Of a DNA stretch of 64,000 bases, positions 37,427 through 46,276 are shown in pieces. The notes beneath the pieces are model-generated. The model worked only from the letters and a program-made list of their open reading frames with translations, did no database searches and was not told the DNA's origin. Numbering within the stretch: the first letter of the stretch is position 1; each line of letters opens with the position of its first letter. Made by a program: the position numbers and the translations under genes. The stretch covers positions 186,001 through 250,000 of the forward strand of contig NZ_JAKGAO010000009.1 in assembly GCF_021532315.1 (NCBI RefSeq), written 5' to 3'. This DNA comes from Paenibacillus tarimensis. Lineage in GTDB: Bacteria > Bacillota > Bacilli > Paenibacillales > Paenibacillaceae.

Positions 37427-38500
37427 ATGAAACGGGAGCATGAAACGATACAGAATGCAGGACGCCTCACGGCCAGGCGCAAGAGCGAGCATATCCGAAT
37501 CTGTCTGGAAGAACAGGTAGAAAGCGGATTAACGGCCGGCTTTGAGAGCTACCGGTTTCGGCATGCTGCCGTTCCGGAGCTGAATTTTTCGGATATAGGG
37601 ACGGGCGCTTATTTCTTGGGGAAGAAGGTGGCGGCTCCTCTGCTGATCAGCTCCATGACAGGCGGTACGGATGAAGCTGGCGCCATCAATTTGCTGCTGG
37701 CCGAAGCTGCAGAGGAGCGGGGCTGGGCAATCGGGCTCGGCTCGATGCGCGCAGCTATTGAGGATGGCGAGCTCGCCCCGACCTTTAAAATCAGGCAGGC
37801 AGCCCCTACTATACCGGTTCTCGCGAATGTCGGAGCCGTTCAGCTGAACTATGGCTTCGGTGTGGAGCAGTGCCGTGAAATCGTGGAGCTGGCGGAAGCG
37901 GACGGTCTTGTCCTCCATCTGAACAGCATGCAGGAAATCTTCCAGCCCGAGGGAGACACCAACTTCAGGAATTTGCTGGCACGGATTGAAACGCTGTGTG
38001 CGAAGCTGGAGGTGCCGGTAGGGGTCAAAGAGGTCGGCTGGGGCATAGACGGCGCCAATGCCGTCCGGCTGGCAGAGGCTGGCGCAGCCTTTATAGATGT
38101 GGCCGGAGCTGGCGGAACCTCATGGAGCCAGGTAGAAAAACACCGCAGTACGGATAAGGTCCGCAGAGAAGCGGCAGAGGCCTTCACGGATTGGGGAATT
38201 CCGACAGCCGAATGCATACATGAGGTGCGCTCCTGCTTAAAGGATGTCACTCTCATAGCAAGCGGCGGCCTGAGAAGCGGGGTGGATGCAGCCAAAGCGC
38301 TTGCCCTTGGCGCGGATTTGGCCGGCTTTGGCCGCTCCCTGCTGGCAGGTGCGGCAGTTGGCGGACGCGAAGAGCGTCTGGCCGCGATTTATCATCAGCT
38401 GGAGCGTATTGAGTTTGAACTCAAGGCTGCCATGTTCGGAATAGGTGCGGCGTCACTTGAGGAGCTGCATGGAACAGACCGTCTGGTGCGTTTATCATAA
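37427..38500 (+). CDS. fni: type 2 isopentenyl-diphosphate delta-isomerase
   Basis: GGGAG precedes the ATG. The 357-residue protein fits the FMN-dependent Idi-2 family: N-terminal RKSEHIRICLEEQVE, then APLLISSMTGGTDEA, GLGSMRAAIED, LHLNSMQEIFQPEGD, KEVGWGI and the phosphate/FMN segment ASGGLRSGVDAAKALALGADLAGFGR. It interconverts IPP and DMAPP with reduced FMN. This suits a cell using the MEP pathway, and ispG is also in this window (56910). A methyltransferase gene follows after 27 bases, probably cotranscribed. Confidence 0.94.
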   Translation: MKREHETIQNAGRLTARRKSEHIRICLEEQVESGLTAGFESYRFRHAAVPELNFSDIGTGAYFLGKKVAAPLLISSMTGGTDEAGAINLLLAEAAEERGWAIGLGSMRAAIEDGELAPTFKIRQAAPTIPVLANVGAVQLNYGFGVEQCREIVELAEADGLVLHLNSMQEIFQPEGDTNFRNLLARIETLCAKLEVPVGVKEVGWGIDGANAVRLAEAGAAFIDVAGAGGTSWSQVEKHRSTDKVRREAAEAFTDWGIPTAECIHEVRSCLKDVTLIASGGLRSGVDAAKALALGADLAGFGRSLLAGAAVGGREERLAAIYHQLERIEFELKAAMFGIGAASLEELHGTDRLVRLS

Positions 38501-38527
38501 GCAGGGATCTACAGGAGGTACATAGTC

Positions 38528-39271
38528 GTGGGGGAATGGTTTGAACACAGCTTCGGCGAGGATTATATGGTTGTTTATAAGCATAGGGACTGGGATAACG
38601 CGTACCGTGAGGTCTGCAATATGGTGGGTTATTTGGGGCTTGCGCAAGGTGCCGAGGTGCTGGATGTAGGCTGCGGGATGGGCAGGCATGCACTTGCCCT
38701 TCATGACCTGGGCTTTCGGGTCACCGGGATGGATCTCTCGGAACAGCTGCTGGCAGAGGCGCGGGCCAGGGACACTGAGGGAAGTGTTAGGTGGGAGCGC
38801 GGGGATATGCGGTGCTTGCCGTTTGCGGACGGCCAGTTTGACGGGACGGTAAACTTCTTCACCTCCTTCGGCTATTTCGAGGATGAGGCGGACAATAGGA
38901 CGGTCATTAGGGAGCTGAGAAGGGTTTTGAAACCCGGGGGCCGGTTCCTGATTGATTTTCTGAACCCGGTGTATGTGCAGGCGAATCTGGTTCCGCATTC
39001 GGAACGCACTGATGGGGATACGGGCTGGATCATTCGTGAGGACAGACGGATTGAATCAGGAGCAGTCATCAAGGATATTCGAATCATTCTGCCTGATGGC
39101 AGGGAGCGGGTATATACAGAGCGGGTAAGGCTCTATCAGCTGGACTGGTTTAATAGGGAGCTGGCTGCTGCAGGTCTGCAGCTGGAACGGGTATACGGAA
39201 ATTATGACGGGACGGATTATGACAGCCGGGAATCACAGCGGCTGATTATGACAGGGGGCGTAACCGCTTGA
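38528..39271 (+). CDS. class I SAM-dependent methyltransferase
   Basis: A GTG start at 38528 follows AGGAGG. The 247-residue protein has the Rossmann methyltransferase motifs: VLDVGCGMGRHALAL (motif I, residues about 46-60), GMDLSEQLLAEA (motif II), RCLPFADGQFDGTVNFFTSFGYF (motif III/IV) and RRVLKPGGRFLIDFL. The substrate cannot be told. The stop overlaps the TTG start of the metallo-beta-lactamase gene (TTGA), so the two products are translationally coupled and may act in one pathway. Confidence 0.85.
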   Translation: MGEWFEHSFGEDYMVVYKHRDWDNAYREVCNMVGYLGLAQGAEVLDVGCGMGRHALALHDLGFRVTGMDLSEQLLAEARARDTEGSVRWERGDMRCLPFADGQFDGTVNFFTSFGYFEDEADNRTVIRELRRVLKPGGRFLIDFLNPVYVQANLVPHSERTDGDTGWIIREDRRIESGAVIKDIRIILPDGRERVYTERVRLYQLDWFNRELAAAGLQLERVYGNYDGTDYDSRESQRLIMTGGVTA

Positions 39272-40272
39272 GTATGACTGGGAACGGGCTTCCTCTCCAA
39301 CTGTGCGATAATGGCTGGATTCGGGTGAAGGTTCCGCTTCCCTTCTCCCTCCGTTATGTTAACAGCTATCTTCTGCCTGAAGGTGAAGGCTGGACGCTGA
39401 TCGATCCTGGGCTGCATACCCCCGAAGCGGCAGCCTTATGGACTGAGGTGCTTGGAGGACTTTCTGTTACGGCAGGCCAAATTAATCAGATTGTGCTGAC
39501 ACATCAGCATCCCGATCACTACGGGCTGGCCGGGTGGTTTCAGGAGCAGTCCGGGGCGCCTGTCTACATGTCGCGGGAGGCACACCGTTATGCAACCAGA
39601 TTATGGGGAGAGGACCGCAGCTTTGATAGGGAGCTTACCGGGCAGTTCAGGCAGCATGGCATGCCGGATGTTCTGCTTGAACAGATAGCCGGCCATCTGG
39701 CCAGCTTCGTAGAGCGTGTAAGCCCGCAGCCGAATGTCACCTATATTGAGGAAGGCATGAGTATGATGTTCGGCGGCAGAACGTGGGAGCTGCTTCACAC
39801 GCCGGGTCATGCCAGCGGGCATATTTGCTTCTATGATCATACCGGTCTGGACATGATTTGCGGTGACGCTGTGCTTCCGGGAATAACGCCCAATATCAGC
39901 CTTGTTCCGGGTGAGCATCCTGACCCGCTCCAGCAGTTTCTGGACAGCCTGAACCGGCTGTCGGGCCTCGAAGTCGGCATGGCTTATCCCGGGCACAGGG
40001 AACCGTTTGCCGGTTTTCGCGGAAGGGTTCAGGACTTAATCACCCATCATGAGCAGCGTCTTCAACTGATAGAGGGGCTCCTGGAAAAGCCTGTGACCGG
40101 TTATGAGCTTTGTGAGCGTCTGTTCGGTGCGCGGACAATGGGCAGTGCCCACAATTTACGGTTCGCCATGTCCGAAACGCTTGCCCATCTTGAGCATCTG
40201 GTGCAGAAGGGCCGGGCGGCTGCAGTGCAGGATGGCTCGGGCCTGTTCAGATACGTCAGGGCAGCTGTATAG
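39268..40272 (+). CDS. metallo-beta-lactamase fold hydrolase with C-terminal winged-helix-like domain
   Basis: The TTG at 39268 is about 10 bases after AGGGGG and overlaps the previous stop; an ATG at 39274 is the alternative. The 334-residue protein has the zinc motif THQHPDHYG (about residues 75-83), HTPGHASGHICF, CGDAVLP and YPGHREPF. After the fold comes a helical segment of about 80 residues (from about 255) with ELCERLFG and LRFAMSETLAHLEHLVQKG, as in MBL proteins of the LACTB2/winged-helix group. Glyoxalase-II-like or other hydrolytic activity is possible; the substrate is unknown. Confidence 0.8.
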   Translation: MSMTGNGLPLQLCDNGWIRVKVPLPFSLRYVNSYLLPEGEGWTLIDPGLHTPEAAALWTEVLGGLSVTAGQINQIVLTHQHPDHYGLAGWFQEQSGAPVYMSREAHRYATRLWGEDRSFDRELTGQFRQHGMPDVLLEQIAGHLASFVERVSPQPNVTYIEEGMSMMFGGRTWELLHTPGHASGHICFYDHTGLDMICGDAVLPGITPNISLVPGEHPDPLQQFLDSLNRLSGLEVGMAYPGHREPFAGFRGRVQDLITHHEQRLQLIEGLLEKPVTGYELCERLFGARTMGSAHNLRFAMSETLAHLEHLVQKGRAAAVQDGSGLFRYVRAAV

Positions 40273-40290
40273 CAACCTGGATAGCAACCC

Positions 40291-40362
40291 GGTCAACAGA
40301 ACCGATCAACAGAACCGATCAACAGAACCGGTCAACAGAACCAGTCAACAGAACCAGTCAAA
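40291..40362. repeat. 13-base tandem repeat, five copies plus a partial
   Basis: Units of the form (g/a)(g/a)TCAACAGAACC start at 40291, 40304, 40317, 40330 and 40343, with a truncated sixth unit at 40356. Differences fall only in the first two bases. Because 13 is not a multiple of three, and the preceding gene ends at 40272, the array is not a protein repeat. Confidence 0.9.
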
Positions 40363-40377
40363 GACTTCATACAGTAT

Positions 40378-40422
40378 AAAAAGATCGCCAGCGTGTCCGT
40401 GGAGGACTTGCGCTGGCGATTT
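40378..40422 (-). terminator. terminator of the PgpA-like gene, copy 2
   Basis: ATCGCCAGCG (40384-40393) and CGCTGGCGAT (40411-40420) are exact complements. On the minus strand the hairpin is followed by CTTTTTATA. It also separates the convergent MBL gene. Confidence 0.75.
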
Positions 40423-40468
40423 GCTTGTTGCGGCCCGGGTAACAGTCGCCTAACAGGCCATTCTATGC

Positions 40469-41008
40469 TTAGTCGATCGGTACATTCATATTGCCTTCCC
40501 GCTCTGCTTGTTTGCGGTGGGCAATCCGGCTGCTTGCGGAAGCGGCAATCGCGCCCACAATATCGTCGAGAAAGGTGTGGATTTCACGATCCGACTTATC
40601 GTTCAGGCGCATAAGTACGCCGGGCTTCAGTTTGTCAATGTAGCCGAAGTTGGTGAAGCCGATACTGCCGTAGACGTTTACAATGGACAACGCCAATACT
40701 TCATCGCAGCCATATAAGCCTTCATCATGCTTGATCATTTCCTGCAGCGGCGGCAGCAGCTTGCCCTCCTCCGCCAGCAAATCAAGCTGAATGCCTGTCA
40801 GGACGGCATTTTGGACTTCCCGCTTGGAGAGAACCGCATTGACGTTCTGCTCACATTCTTCAATGGTCAGATCCGGGAAATAGGCCTGCTGGAGCACCAT
40901 GACGAGCTCGGCAATTTCCCTCTTTGTGACCCCCCGCTTCTCAAGCCATTCTTCGGTTGCTTGTGCGACGAGCTTGCTGTTCAGGCTGTACTTGCTTGGA
41001 TCAGACAT
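40469..41008 (-). CDS. phosphatidylglycerophosphatase A family protein (YutG-like), copy 2
   Basis: AAGGGG precedes the ATG at 41008; the longer frame from a GTG at 41110 lacks a site and would overlap the gerM leader. The 179-residue protein aligns by eye with the gene at 16302-16805: LSKREVQNAVLTGIQLDLLAEE, EGLYGCDEVLALSIVNVYGSIGFTNFGYIDKLKPG and FLDDIVGAIAASASSRIAH. The shared acidic and His residues suggest both keep the active site. The family dephosphorylates phosphatidylglycerophosphate. It is divergent from gerM. Why two copies are kept is unclear. Confidence 0.8.
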   Translation of the reverse strand: MSDPSKYSLNSKLVAQATEEWLEKRGVTKREIAELVMVLQQAYFPDLTIEECEQNVNAVLSKREVQNAVLTGIQLDLLAEEGKLLPPLQEMIKHDEGLYGCDEVLALSIVNVYGSIGFTNFGYIDKLKPGVLMRLNDKSDREIHTFLDDIVGAIAASASSRIAHRKQAEREGNMNVPID

Positions 41009-41136
41009 GTTCAACACCCCTTGTACGATTTTGGCCGTTAGTGGTCTAAAAAGAAGAAGGGCTCGTATACATAGTACTACAAAACGATGGTTGTACCAAA
41101 TTTCGGACACACAAGCAAAGGGGAGGCTCGGATACT

Positions 41137-42207
41137 ATGATTCGAACTGGTGGATGGAAGAGAAGGGCGGCGCTGGGGGTGCTCACTATACCGCTGCTGA
41201 CGGCCGGATGCGGACTGCTGCCCGGCCAATCGGCAGAGCAGATCGATCCGCCTGTGGTTCAGTATAATATGGGCAATGAAGAGGCAGCGCAAGCGGGAGC
41301 TGCCCTAGCGGACACGGCTGCGAAGCAGGGGGGGCAGCAGCTGACGGTTTACTTAAAGGACAGCGCAGATTATCTGGCACCGGTAACGCTGACGGCTGAC
41401 CCGGCAGAGGAAGCAGGGGAAGCCGGCCGTATCGCGCTGGAAATGATGGTGGAGGATGGACCGCATGCGGGTGAGCTGCCGGCCGGTTTCCGTGGGATTT
41501 TGCCTAAGGGTACCGGTGTCAGTAGTGTACACATCGATGCCAAGCAGAAGCTGGCAACCGTTGATTTTACCAAGCCGTTTACAGACTATAGCCTTCAGGA
41601 CGAACGGAAAATTGTCGAAGCCATCACCTGGACATTAACTGGCATTGCCGGTGTTGAGCAGGTAGAGATTCTGCATGAAGGGGAGAAGCTGGCGGAGATG
41701 CCGGTGGATGGATATCCGCTCAGCAAGCCGCTAACCCGACAGATCGGCATTAATCTTGAAGTAGGTCCTGGTGTGGAGCACAGCCAATCCATGCCGGTAA
41801 CACTGTACTTCTCCGCGTTGTCAGAGGATAACAAGCAGTATTATGTGCCGGTTACACGTCTAGTTGACCGCAGTGAGGAGCCGGCAAGGGAAGTTCTTCA
41901 GCAGCTGATATCGGGGCCTCTGGACACCCGTGAACTTAACTATGTCATGACATCGGATGTCGAGGTAAAGTCTATCAGCTTGAAAGGCGACACCGTAACC
42001 GTAGAGCTGAACGAGGAAACCTATGAGGAGGGCCAGCAGCTCCCGGCCGAGATGCTTCAGGCAGTTGTACTGTCCGTCACCGAGAATACGGGTGCAGCAA
42101 AGGTGTTAATCCGCGTCAACGGCTTGTCGGATGTGGTAGATACCAACAACCGCTCCTATGCGGAGCCGGTGGGAAGGCCCGATTTCGTGAATGCGCTGAA
42201 GGCTTGA
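41137..42207 (+). CDS. gerM: germination/sporulation lipoprotein GerM
   Basis: AAAGGGGAGG precedes the ATG. The 356-residue protein has a signal peptide with lipobox LLTAGC (Cys25 the lipid site), then two GerMN domains (about residues 70-185 and 205-345). Paired motifs are AGRIALEMMVEDGPHAGELPA and AREVLQQLISGPLDTRELNY, each followed by a VDF/VEL strand. GerM is a SigE-controlled mother-cell lipoprotein that helps build the channel between mother cell and forespore. It heads gerM-rph-rdgB, the same order as in Bacillus. Confidence 0.92.
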   Translation: MIRTGGWKRRAALGVLTIPLLTAGCGLLPGQSAEQIDPPVVQYNMGNEEAAQAGAALADTAAKQGGQQLTVYLKDSADYLAPVTLTADPAEEAGEAGRIALEMMVEDGPHAGELPAGFRGILPKGTGVSSVHIDAKQKLATVDFTKPFTDYSLQDERKIVEAITWTLTGIAGVEQVEILHEGEKLAEMPVDGYPLSKPLTRQIGINLEVGPGVEHSQSMPVTLYFSALSEDNKQYYVPVTRLVDRSEEPAREVLQQLISGPLDTRELNYVMTSDVEVKSISLKGDTVTVELNEETYEEGQQLPAEMLQAVVLSVTENTGAAKVLIRVNGLSDVVDTNNRSYAEPVGRPDFVNALKA

Positions 42208-42238
42208 TAGGAAGAGGAATCAGGCCACTAAACCGAGA

Positions 42239-42272
42239 AGGGGGACCTGCCTGGTGCGCGGGTCCTCCTTCA
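42239..42272 (+). terminator. hairpin after gerM
   Basis: GGGGGACC (about 42240) pairs with GGTCCTCC (about 42264) around a loop of about 14 bases. The tail TTCATT is only moderately T-rich. Confidence 0.4.
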
Positions 42273-42409
42273 TTATGTGCAAGGTATAAGTAAGCGCTGC
42301 AGAGACTCTGATAACCGCTGTCCGGCCCACGGGATGCTTTTCGCTGATGACTTTGGTAAAATAAGAAAGGCTTTCAAGGCCACCATAAGATTGTCAGGAG
42401 GCATACCGG

Positions 42410-43156
42410 ATGAGAACAGATAAACGCCAGAGCGATGAGCTGAGGCCGGTTACGATACAGTTGAATGTTAATAAATATGCTGAGGGCTCTGTATTGATTG
42501 AGATGGGCGAAACCAAGGTGCTGTGTACGGCGACTGTGGAAGAGAAGGTGCCCCAATTCATGAAGGGGCAGGGCAAAGGCTGGATCAATGCGGAATACTC
42601 TATGCTGCCCAGAGCGACCCAAACCCGTAATCAGAGGGAGTCGGCCCGCGGGAAGCTTACTGGTCGTACAATGGAAATCCAGCGCCTTATTGGCCGTGCG
42701 CTGCGTTCGGTCGTTGATCTTCAGGCGCTCGGTGAGCGGACGATTACACTGGATTGCGACGTAATCCAAGCGGATGGCGGAACGCGCACTACATCGATAA
42801 CAGGCGCTTTTGTTGCTCTGTCGCTCGCTGTACATAAGCTGGCGCAGCAGCACAACTTCGCCAGATATCCGATCACCGATTACCTTGCATCTGTCAGCGT
42901 CGGGGTCATCAAAGAAGAGGCCCTTCTTGATCTTAACTATGAAGAAGACTCGCAGGCCAAGGTGGATATGAATGTGGTCATGACCGGTGCGGGAAAATTC
43001 GTGGAGATTCAGGGCACGGGTGAGGAGGCACCATTCTCCCGTGATGAATTGGACATGCTGCTGATGCTTGGCGAGACAGGCATCCGTGAATTGGTCGGCA
43101 AGCAGCGCGAGGTACTGGGCGATGCGGGCAGCAGGATTGGAGTTCAGCTGGTATGA
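42410..43156 (+). CDS. rph: ribonuclease PH
   Basis: AGGAGG precedes the ATG. The 248-residue enzyme shows the RNase PH pattern: [36 protein letters not shown], an N-terminal R-x-D start and [17 protein letters not shown]. It is a phosphorolytic 3'-5' exoribonuclease that trims tRNA precursors and acts as a ring of six subunits. The last four bases overlap the rdgB start (ATGA), so the two are coupled. It lies 200 bases after gerM. Confidence 0.96.
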   Translation: MRTDKRQSDELRPVTIQLNVNKYAEGSVLIEMGETKVLCTATVEEKVPQFMKGQGKGWINAEYSMLPRATQTRNQRESARGKLTGRTMEIQRLIGRALRSVVDLQALGERTITLDCDVIQADGGTRTTSITGAFVALSLAVHKLAQQHNFARYPITDYLASVSVGVIKEEALLDLNYEEDSQAKVDMNVVMTGAGKFVEIQGTGEEAPFSRDELDMLLMLGETGIRELVGKQREVLGDAGSRIGVQLV

Positions 43157-43842
43157 GTGCGGCAGGCAGCGGTAATACGGTTATCGTAGCAACGAAGAAT
43201 GCAGGTAAAGTCCGCGAGTTTGCCCATGCATTTGCCCCGCTTGGTTTAAGCGTTCACAGCATGTTCGATTATGATCATCTTCCCGAGATCGTGGAGGATG
43301 GGGACACCTTCCGGGCAAACGCCAGGAAGAAGGCGGAGTCGGTTGGCCGGGCACTTGGTCTGCCTGTCCTAGCGGACGACTCCGGCCTTGAAGTGGCACT
43401 GCTTGACGGGGCGCCCGGCGTCTATTCCGCGCGTTATGCCGGGGAAGGTGCCAGCGATAGGGCAAATAATGAGAAGCTGCTGAGCGAGCTCGAACGGATC
43501 AGGAAGGAGCGGCCGGAAGCTGCCGGAGAACTGTATAACAGGGATGTGGCTGGCAGGCTTCCTGATGGCGCTGAGGTTCTCAGCCGGGCGCGTTTCGTGT
43601 GCGCGCTGGCATTCTACAATCCGATCTCCCGTACCTTCACAGAGTCAGAGGGGTTTGCGGAGGGCTGGATAATTAACCGTCCCTTCGGCGAGGAAGGCTT
43701 CGGGTACGACCCGCTCTTCTGGGTTCCTTCCTACAACCGGACGATGGGGGAGCTGTCCAAGGATGAGAAGCAGTCCATCAGCCATAGAGGGCAAGCGCTG
43801 AAACGGCTGATTGATGAGCTTGGCGGTTTACGGACGGACTAA
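43153..43842 (+). CDS. rdgB: XTP/dITP diphosphatase
   Basis: This 229-residue protein is of the RdgB/HAM1 family: [12 protein letters not shown] (substrate loop), [27 protein letters not shown] and [14 protein letters not shown]. It hydrolyses non-canonical purine triphosphates such as dITP and XTP, keeping them out of DNA. It is slightly longer than the usual 195-205 residues because of an insert around residues 118-145. It overlaps rph by four bases (ATGA). A long bidirectional terminator follows. Confidence 0.95.
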   Translation: MSAAGSGNTVIVATKNAGKVREFAHAFAPLGLSVHSMFDYDHLPEIVEDGDTFRANARKKAESVGRALGLPVLADDSGLEVALLDGAPGVYSARYAGEGASDRANNEKLLSELERIRKERPEAAGELYNRDVAGRLPDGAEVLSRARFVCALAFYNPISRTFTESEGFAEGWIINRPFGEEGFGYDPLFWVPSYNRTMGELSKDEKQSISHRGQALKRLIDELGGLRTD

Positions 43843-43870
43843 CTAGCATATAGACCGATCATAAGGATGA

Positions 43871-43928
43871 AAAAAAGGGCTGGTCCACTCCTGTTCGCAC
43901 TGAACAGGTTTTGGACCCAGCCCTTTCT
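43871..43928. terminator. bidirectional terminator between rdgB and the asparagine synthetase gene
   Basis: AAAGGGCTGGTCCA pairs with TGGACCCAGCCCTTTC, with an inner CCTGTTC/GAACAGG stem. A-rich and T-rich flanks allow use from both sides of the convergent pair. Confidence 0.85.
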
Positions 43929-43945
43929 TGCATGCATAGTCATCT

Positions 43946-45790
43946 CTATCGGATAGAGACCTTATAGGTTCGAAGCCAGGTATCAACTTGTGTCAGGTAG
44001 GCAAACAGCTGCGGACCGGACATCAGCTGTCCAAACCAAGGAATGTTGGAGGTGGCAGCATCCGACTCGGCAATCTCTCTAATTTTCTTGACATTAATCA
44101 GCTGCAGCAGCGGCGAAGAGCTGTCCGCGAGCACTTCCAGCAGGCGGCTTCTCACGGCCTCCAGATAATTAGGGTTATGTGTCTTGGGATAAGGGCTCTT
44201 CTTGCGGGTTAAGACATCATCGGGAAGCACTCCCTTGAGCGCTTGACGAAGAATGCCCTTTTCCCGGTCACCGGCCGTCTTGATCTCCCACGGGATATTG
44301 AATACATACTGAACAAGCCTGTGGTCGCAAAACGGCACGCGGACTTCGAGCCCGACAGCCATGCTCATCCGGTCCTTGCGGTCGAGCAGAGTGGGCATGA
44401 AGCGGGTAATATTCAGATAGGACATTTCACGCATCCGCTGCTGGGCAGCATCTTCACCTGCGAGCGTCGGAACCTCACCGATTGCTTCAGCATACCGGGC
44501 TTCGATATAATCCAGCGGCTTGATCCAATCGGCAATATCCGGGGCCAGCAAATCCGCACGCATGCCGGACGCAAGCGCCCAGGGAAAGGTCCGAGCCTGC
44601 AGCGATTCCTCCCGGTGGAACCAGGGGTACCCGCCGAATATTTCGTCAGCGGCTTCACCGGATATGGCAACGGTGGCATTCTGCTTGATCTCCCGGCAGA
44701 ACAAATAGAGGGAGGCATCCACGTCCGCCATGCCCGGAAGGTCTCGGGCGAATACCGCTTCATCCAGCGCACCGGCCAGCTCAGGCGTGTCAAAATAGAT
44801 GTTGTGATGCCGCGTCCCCAGATGCTCGGTCATCCGCTTAATCCAGGGTGCATCAGCATTTGGCTGAAAGGCATGCGCTTTGAAATGCTTGTCGTTGTCA
44901 ACATAGTCAACGGAGAAGGTGTCCACAATACCTTGACCGGTGGAGTTGTAGTAGTTGACGGCCAGGGTAGTGAGAGCGCTGGAGTCCAGTCCGCCGGACA
45001 GGAGCGTACAGACCGGTACATCGGAGATAAGCTGGCGTTCCACTGTATCGCGCAGCAGCTCGCCGACCTTCGAGGCCGTTGTCTGTACATCGTCTTCATG
45101 GGGCTGGCTCTCGAGCTTCCAGTAGGTCTGAACACGAACTCCGGATCTGTCGACCGTCAAGCACTGGCCAGCCCTAAGCTCGGTGAGCTCACGATATACG
45201 CCTTGTCCCGGGGTTCGTGCTGGACCGATAATGAAGATTTCCGCAAGTCCTTCTGCTCCCACCTCCGGTTTGAAGGAGGGATGGGCCAGTATAGCCTTCG
45301 GTTCGGAACCGAAGATGAACAATCCTTCCGTGCGGCTGTAAAAGAATGGCTTCACCCCGAGCCTGTCACGGGCTGCAAACAGCTTTTGTTCATTCGAGTC
45401 CCAGACGGCAAAGGCAAAGATGCCATTGAAGCGCTCCAGTGCTTCTGGTCCCCATTCCACATAAGCGGCCAGCAGAACCTCCGTATCACAGGTTGTGGTG
45501 AAGGTATGCCCGCGCGATACCAGTTCCTTCTTTAACTCCAGAGCGTTATACAGCTCTCCATTGTATACCAGAACGAATGTATTGTCTCCGGCTTGCCTGA
45601 TCATGGGCTGCAGGCCGTTCTCAGGATCAATCACGCTTAGTCTGCGATGGCCGAGCGCACAACTCGCAGTAATCCAGGTTCCCGAGGCATCGGGTCCCCG
45701 CGCTGTGAGCGTATCCGTCATTTTTTCTAGTGTTGCGCTTTCCTGGGTCAGATCATGCGACCAATCGATCCATCCGGTGATTCCGCACAT
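43946..45790 (-). CDS. asnO: asparagine synthase (glutamine-hydrolysing), AsnO type
   Basis: The start is fixed by the ATG at 45790 giving Met-Cys-Gly, since Cys2 is the glutaminase nucleophile; the frame is open further upstream but would block processing. GAGAGGA lies before it. The 614-residue enzyme has the N-terminal class II amidotransferase domain (LTARGPDASG, LVYNGELYN, FNGIFAFAVWD, DRLGVKPFFY) and the synthetase domain with LLSGGLDSSAL (PP-loop) and SGEAADEIFGGYPWF. It turns aspartate and glutamine into asparagine. Bacillus AsnO is expressed in sporulation; which paralogue this is cannot be proved from sequence alone. Confidence 0.9.
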   Translation of the reverse strand: MCGITGWIDWSHDLTQESATLEKMTDTLTARGPDASGTWITASCALGHRRLSVIDPENGLQPMIRQAGDNTFVLVYNGELYNALELKKELVSRGHTFTTTCDTEVLLAAYVEWGPEALERFNGIFAFAVWDSNEQKLFAARDRLGVKPFFYSRTEGLFIFGSEPKAILAHPSFKPEVGAEGLAEIFIIGPARTPGQGVYRELTELRAGQCLTVDRSGVRVQTYWKLESQPHEDDVQTTASKVGELLRDTVERQLISDVPVCTLLSGGLDSSALTTLAVNYYNSTGQGIVDTFSVDYVDNDKHFKAHAFQPNADAPWIKRMTEHLGTRHHNIYFDTPELAGALDEAVFARDLPGMADVDASLYLFCREIKQNATVAISGEAADEIFGGYPWFHREESLQARTFPWALASGMRADLLAPDIADWIKPLDYIEARYAEAIGEVPTLAGEDAAQQRMREMSYLNITRFMPTLLDRKDRMSMAVGLEVRVPFCDHRLVQYVFNIPWEIKTAGDREKGILRQALKGVLPDDVLTRKKSPYPKTHNPNYLEAVRSRLLEVLADSSSPLLQLINVKKIREIAESDAATSNIPWFGQLMSGPQLFAYLTQVDTWLRTYKVSIR

Positions 45791-45925
45791 ATCACTCAGT
45801 CCTCTCCCGTCTTTATTTCCGTCATAGCGCGGTAATGGAGATATATGCGGAACAGAGGCATAAAATGTCTGTCCCCTTGGAACTCTAACCGTGCAGATAT
45901 TTTCACAAATGAGGAGCTGTACGGC

Positions 45926-46276
45926 ATGCAAACTGGCAATGGGGCGTATTTTGCCCGCAAACCTTTCTATGTGTCTGTAAGTGCCGGGCAAATACTGGAG
46001 GATCCCGGGGCCGCTGCATACGAATTGGAGATCAGAGCAAATGAGGAAGAGCTGAACAAACTGCAGGAGCTGTTTGAAGAGCTCTCGAGCATGGACGAGG
46101 CGCAGGTGTTTCATTTTGTGAAGCATCCCTATGGCACGGCCTCCCGTGATGAGATTAATGATGGATATGAGGCAATTTTGGCCGACATATATAAGCTTTT
46201 GCACATGCTGGGCACAGATGAAACCAAGAGGCATATTGAGAGCATGCATACGAATGAGCCGGAGGGAACGGTATGA
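45926..46276 (+). CDS. conserved-looking protein of unknown function
   Basis: The ATG at 45926 follows GAGGAG; the frame is open from 45845 but without a site. The 116-residue protein has no membrane helix. It begins with a beta-rich stretch (YFARKPFYVSVSAGQIL), has a Glu/Leu-rich helix (ANEEELNKLQELFEELSSM) and a C-terminal helical half ending in HIESMHTNEPEG. I do not recognise the family. It is divergent from the asparagine synthetase gene and overlaps the next gene by four bases (ATGA), so the two products are coupled. Confidence 0.65.
   Translation: MQTGNGAYFARKPFYVSVSAGQILEDPGAAAYELEIRANEEELNKLQELFEELSSMDEAQVFHFVKHPYGTASRDEINDGYEAILADIYKLLHMLGTDETKRHIESMHTNEPEGTV

Noticed and set aside
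40103-40453. A plus-strand ORF through the 13-base repeat (Asn/Gln/Thr-rich product)
   Set aside because: It starts inside the MBL gene in another frame and continues through the repeat and the terminator; the 13-base period shifts frame each unit, which is not how protein repeats grow.
44243-45535. A 430-codon plus-strand ORF opposite the asparagine synthetase gene
   Set aside because: Antisense shadow; the minus-strand gene has all amidotransferase and synthetase motifs, and the plus frame has no ribosome binding site.
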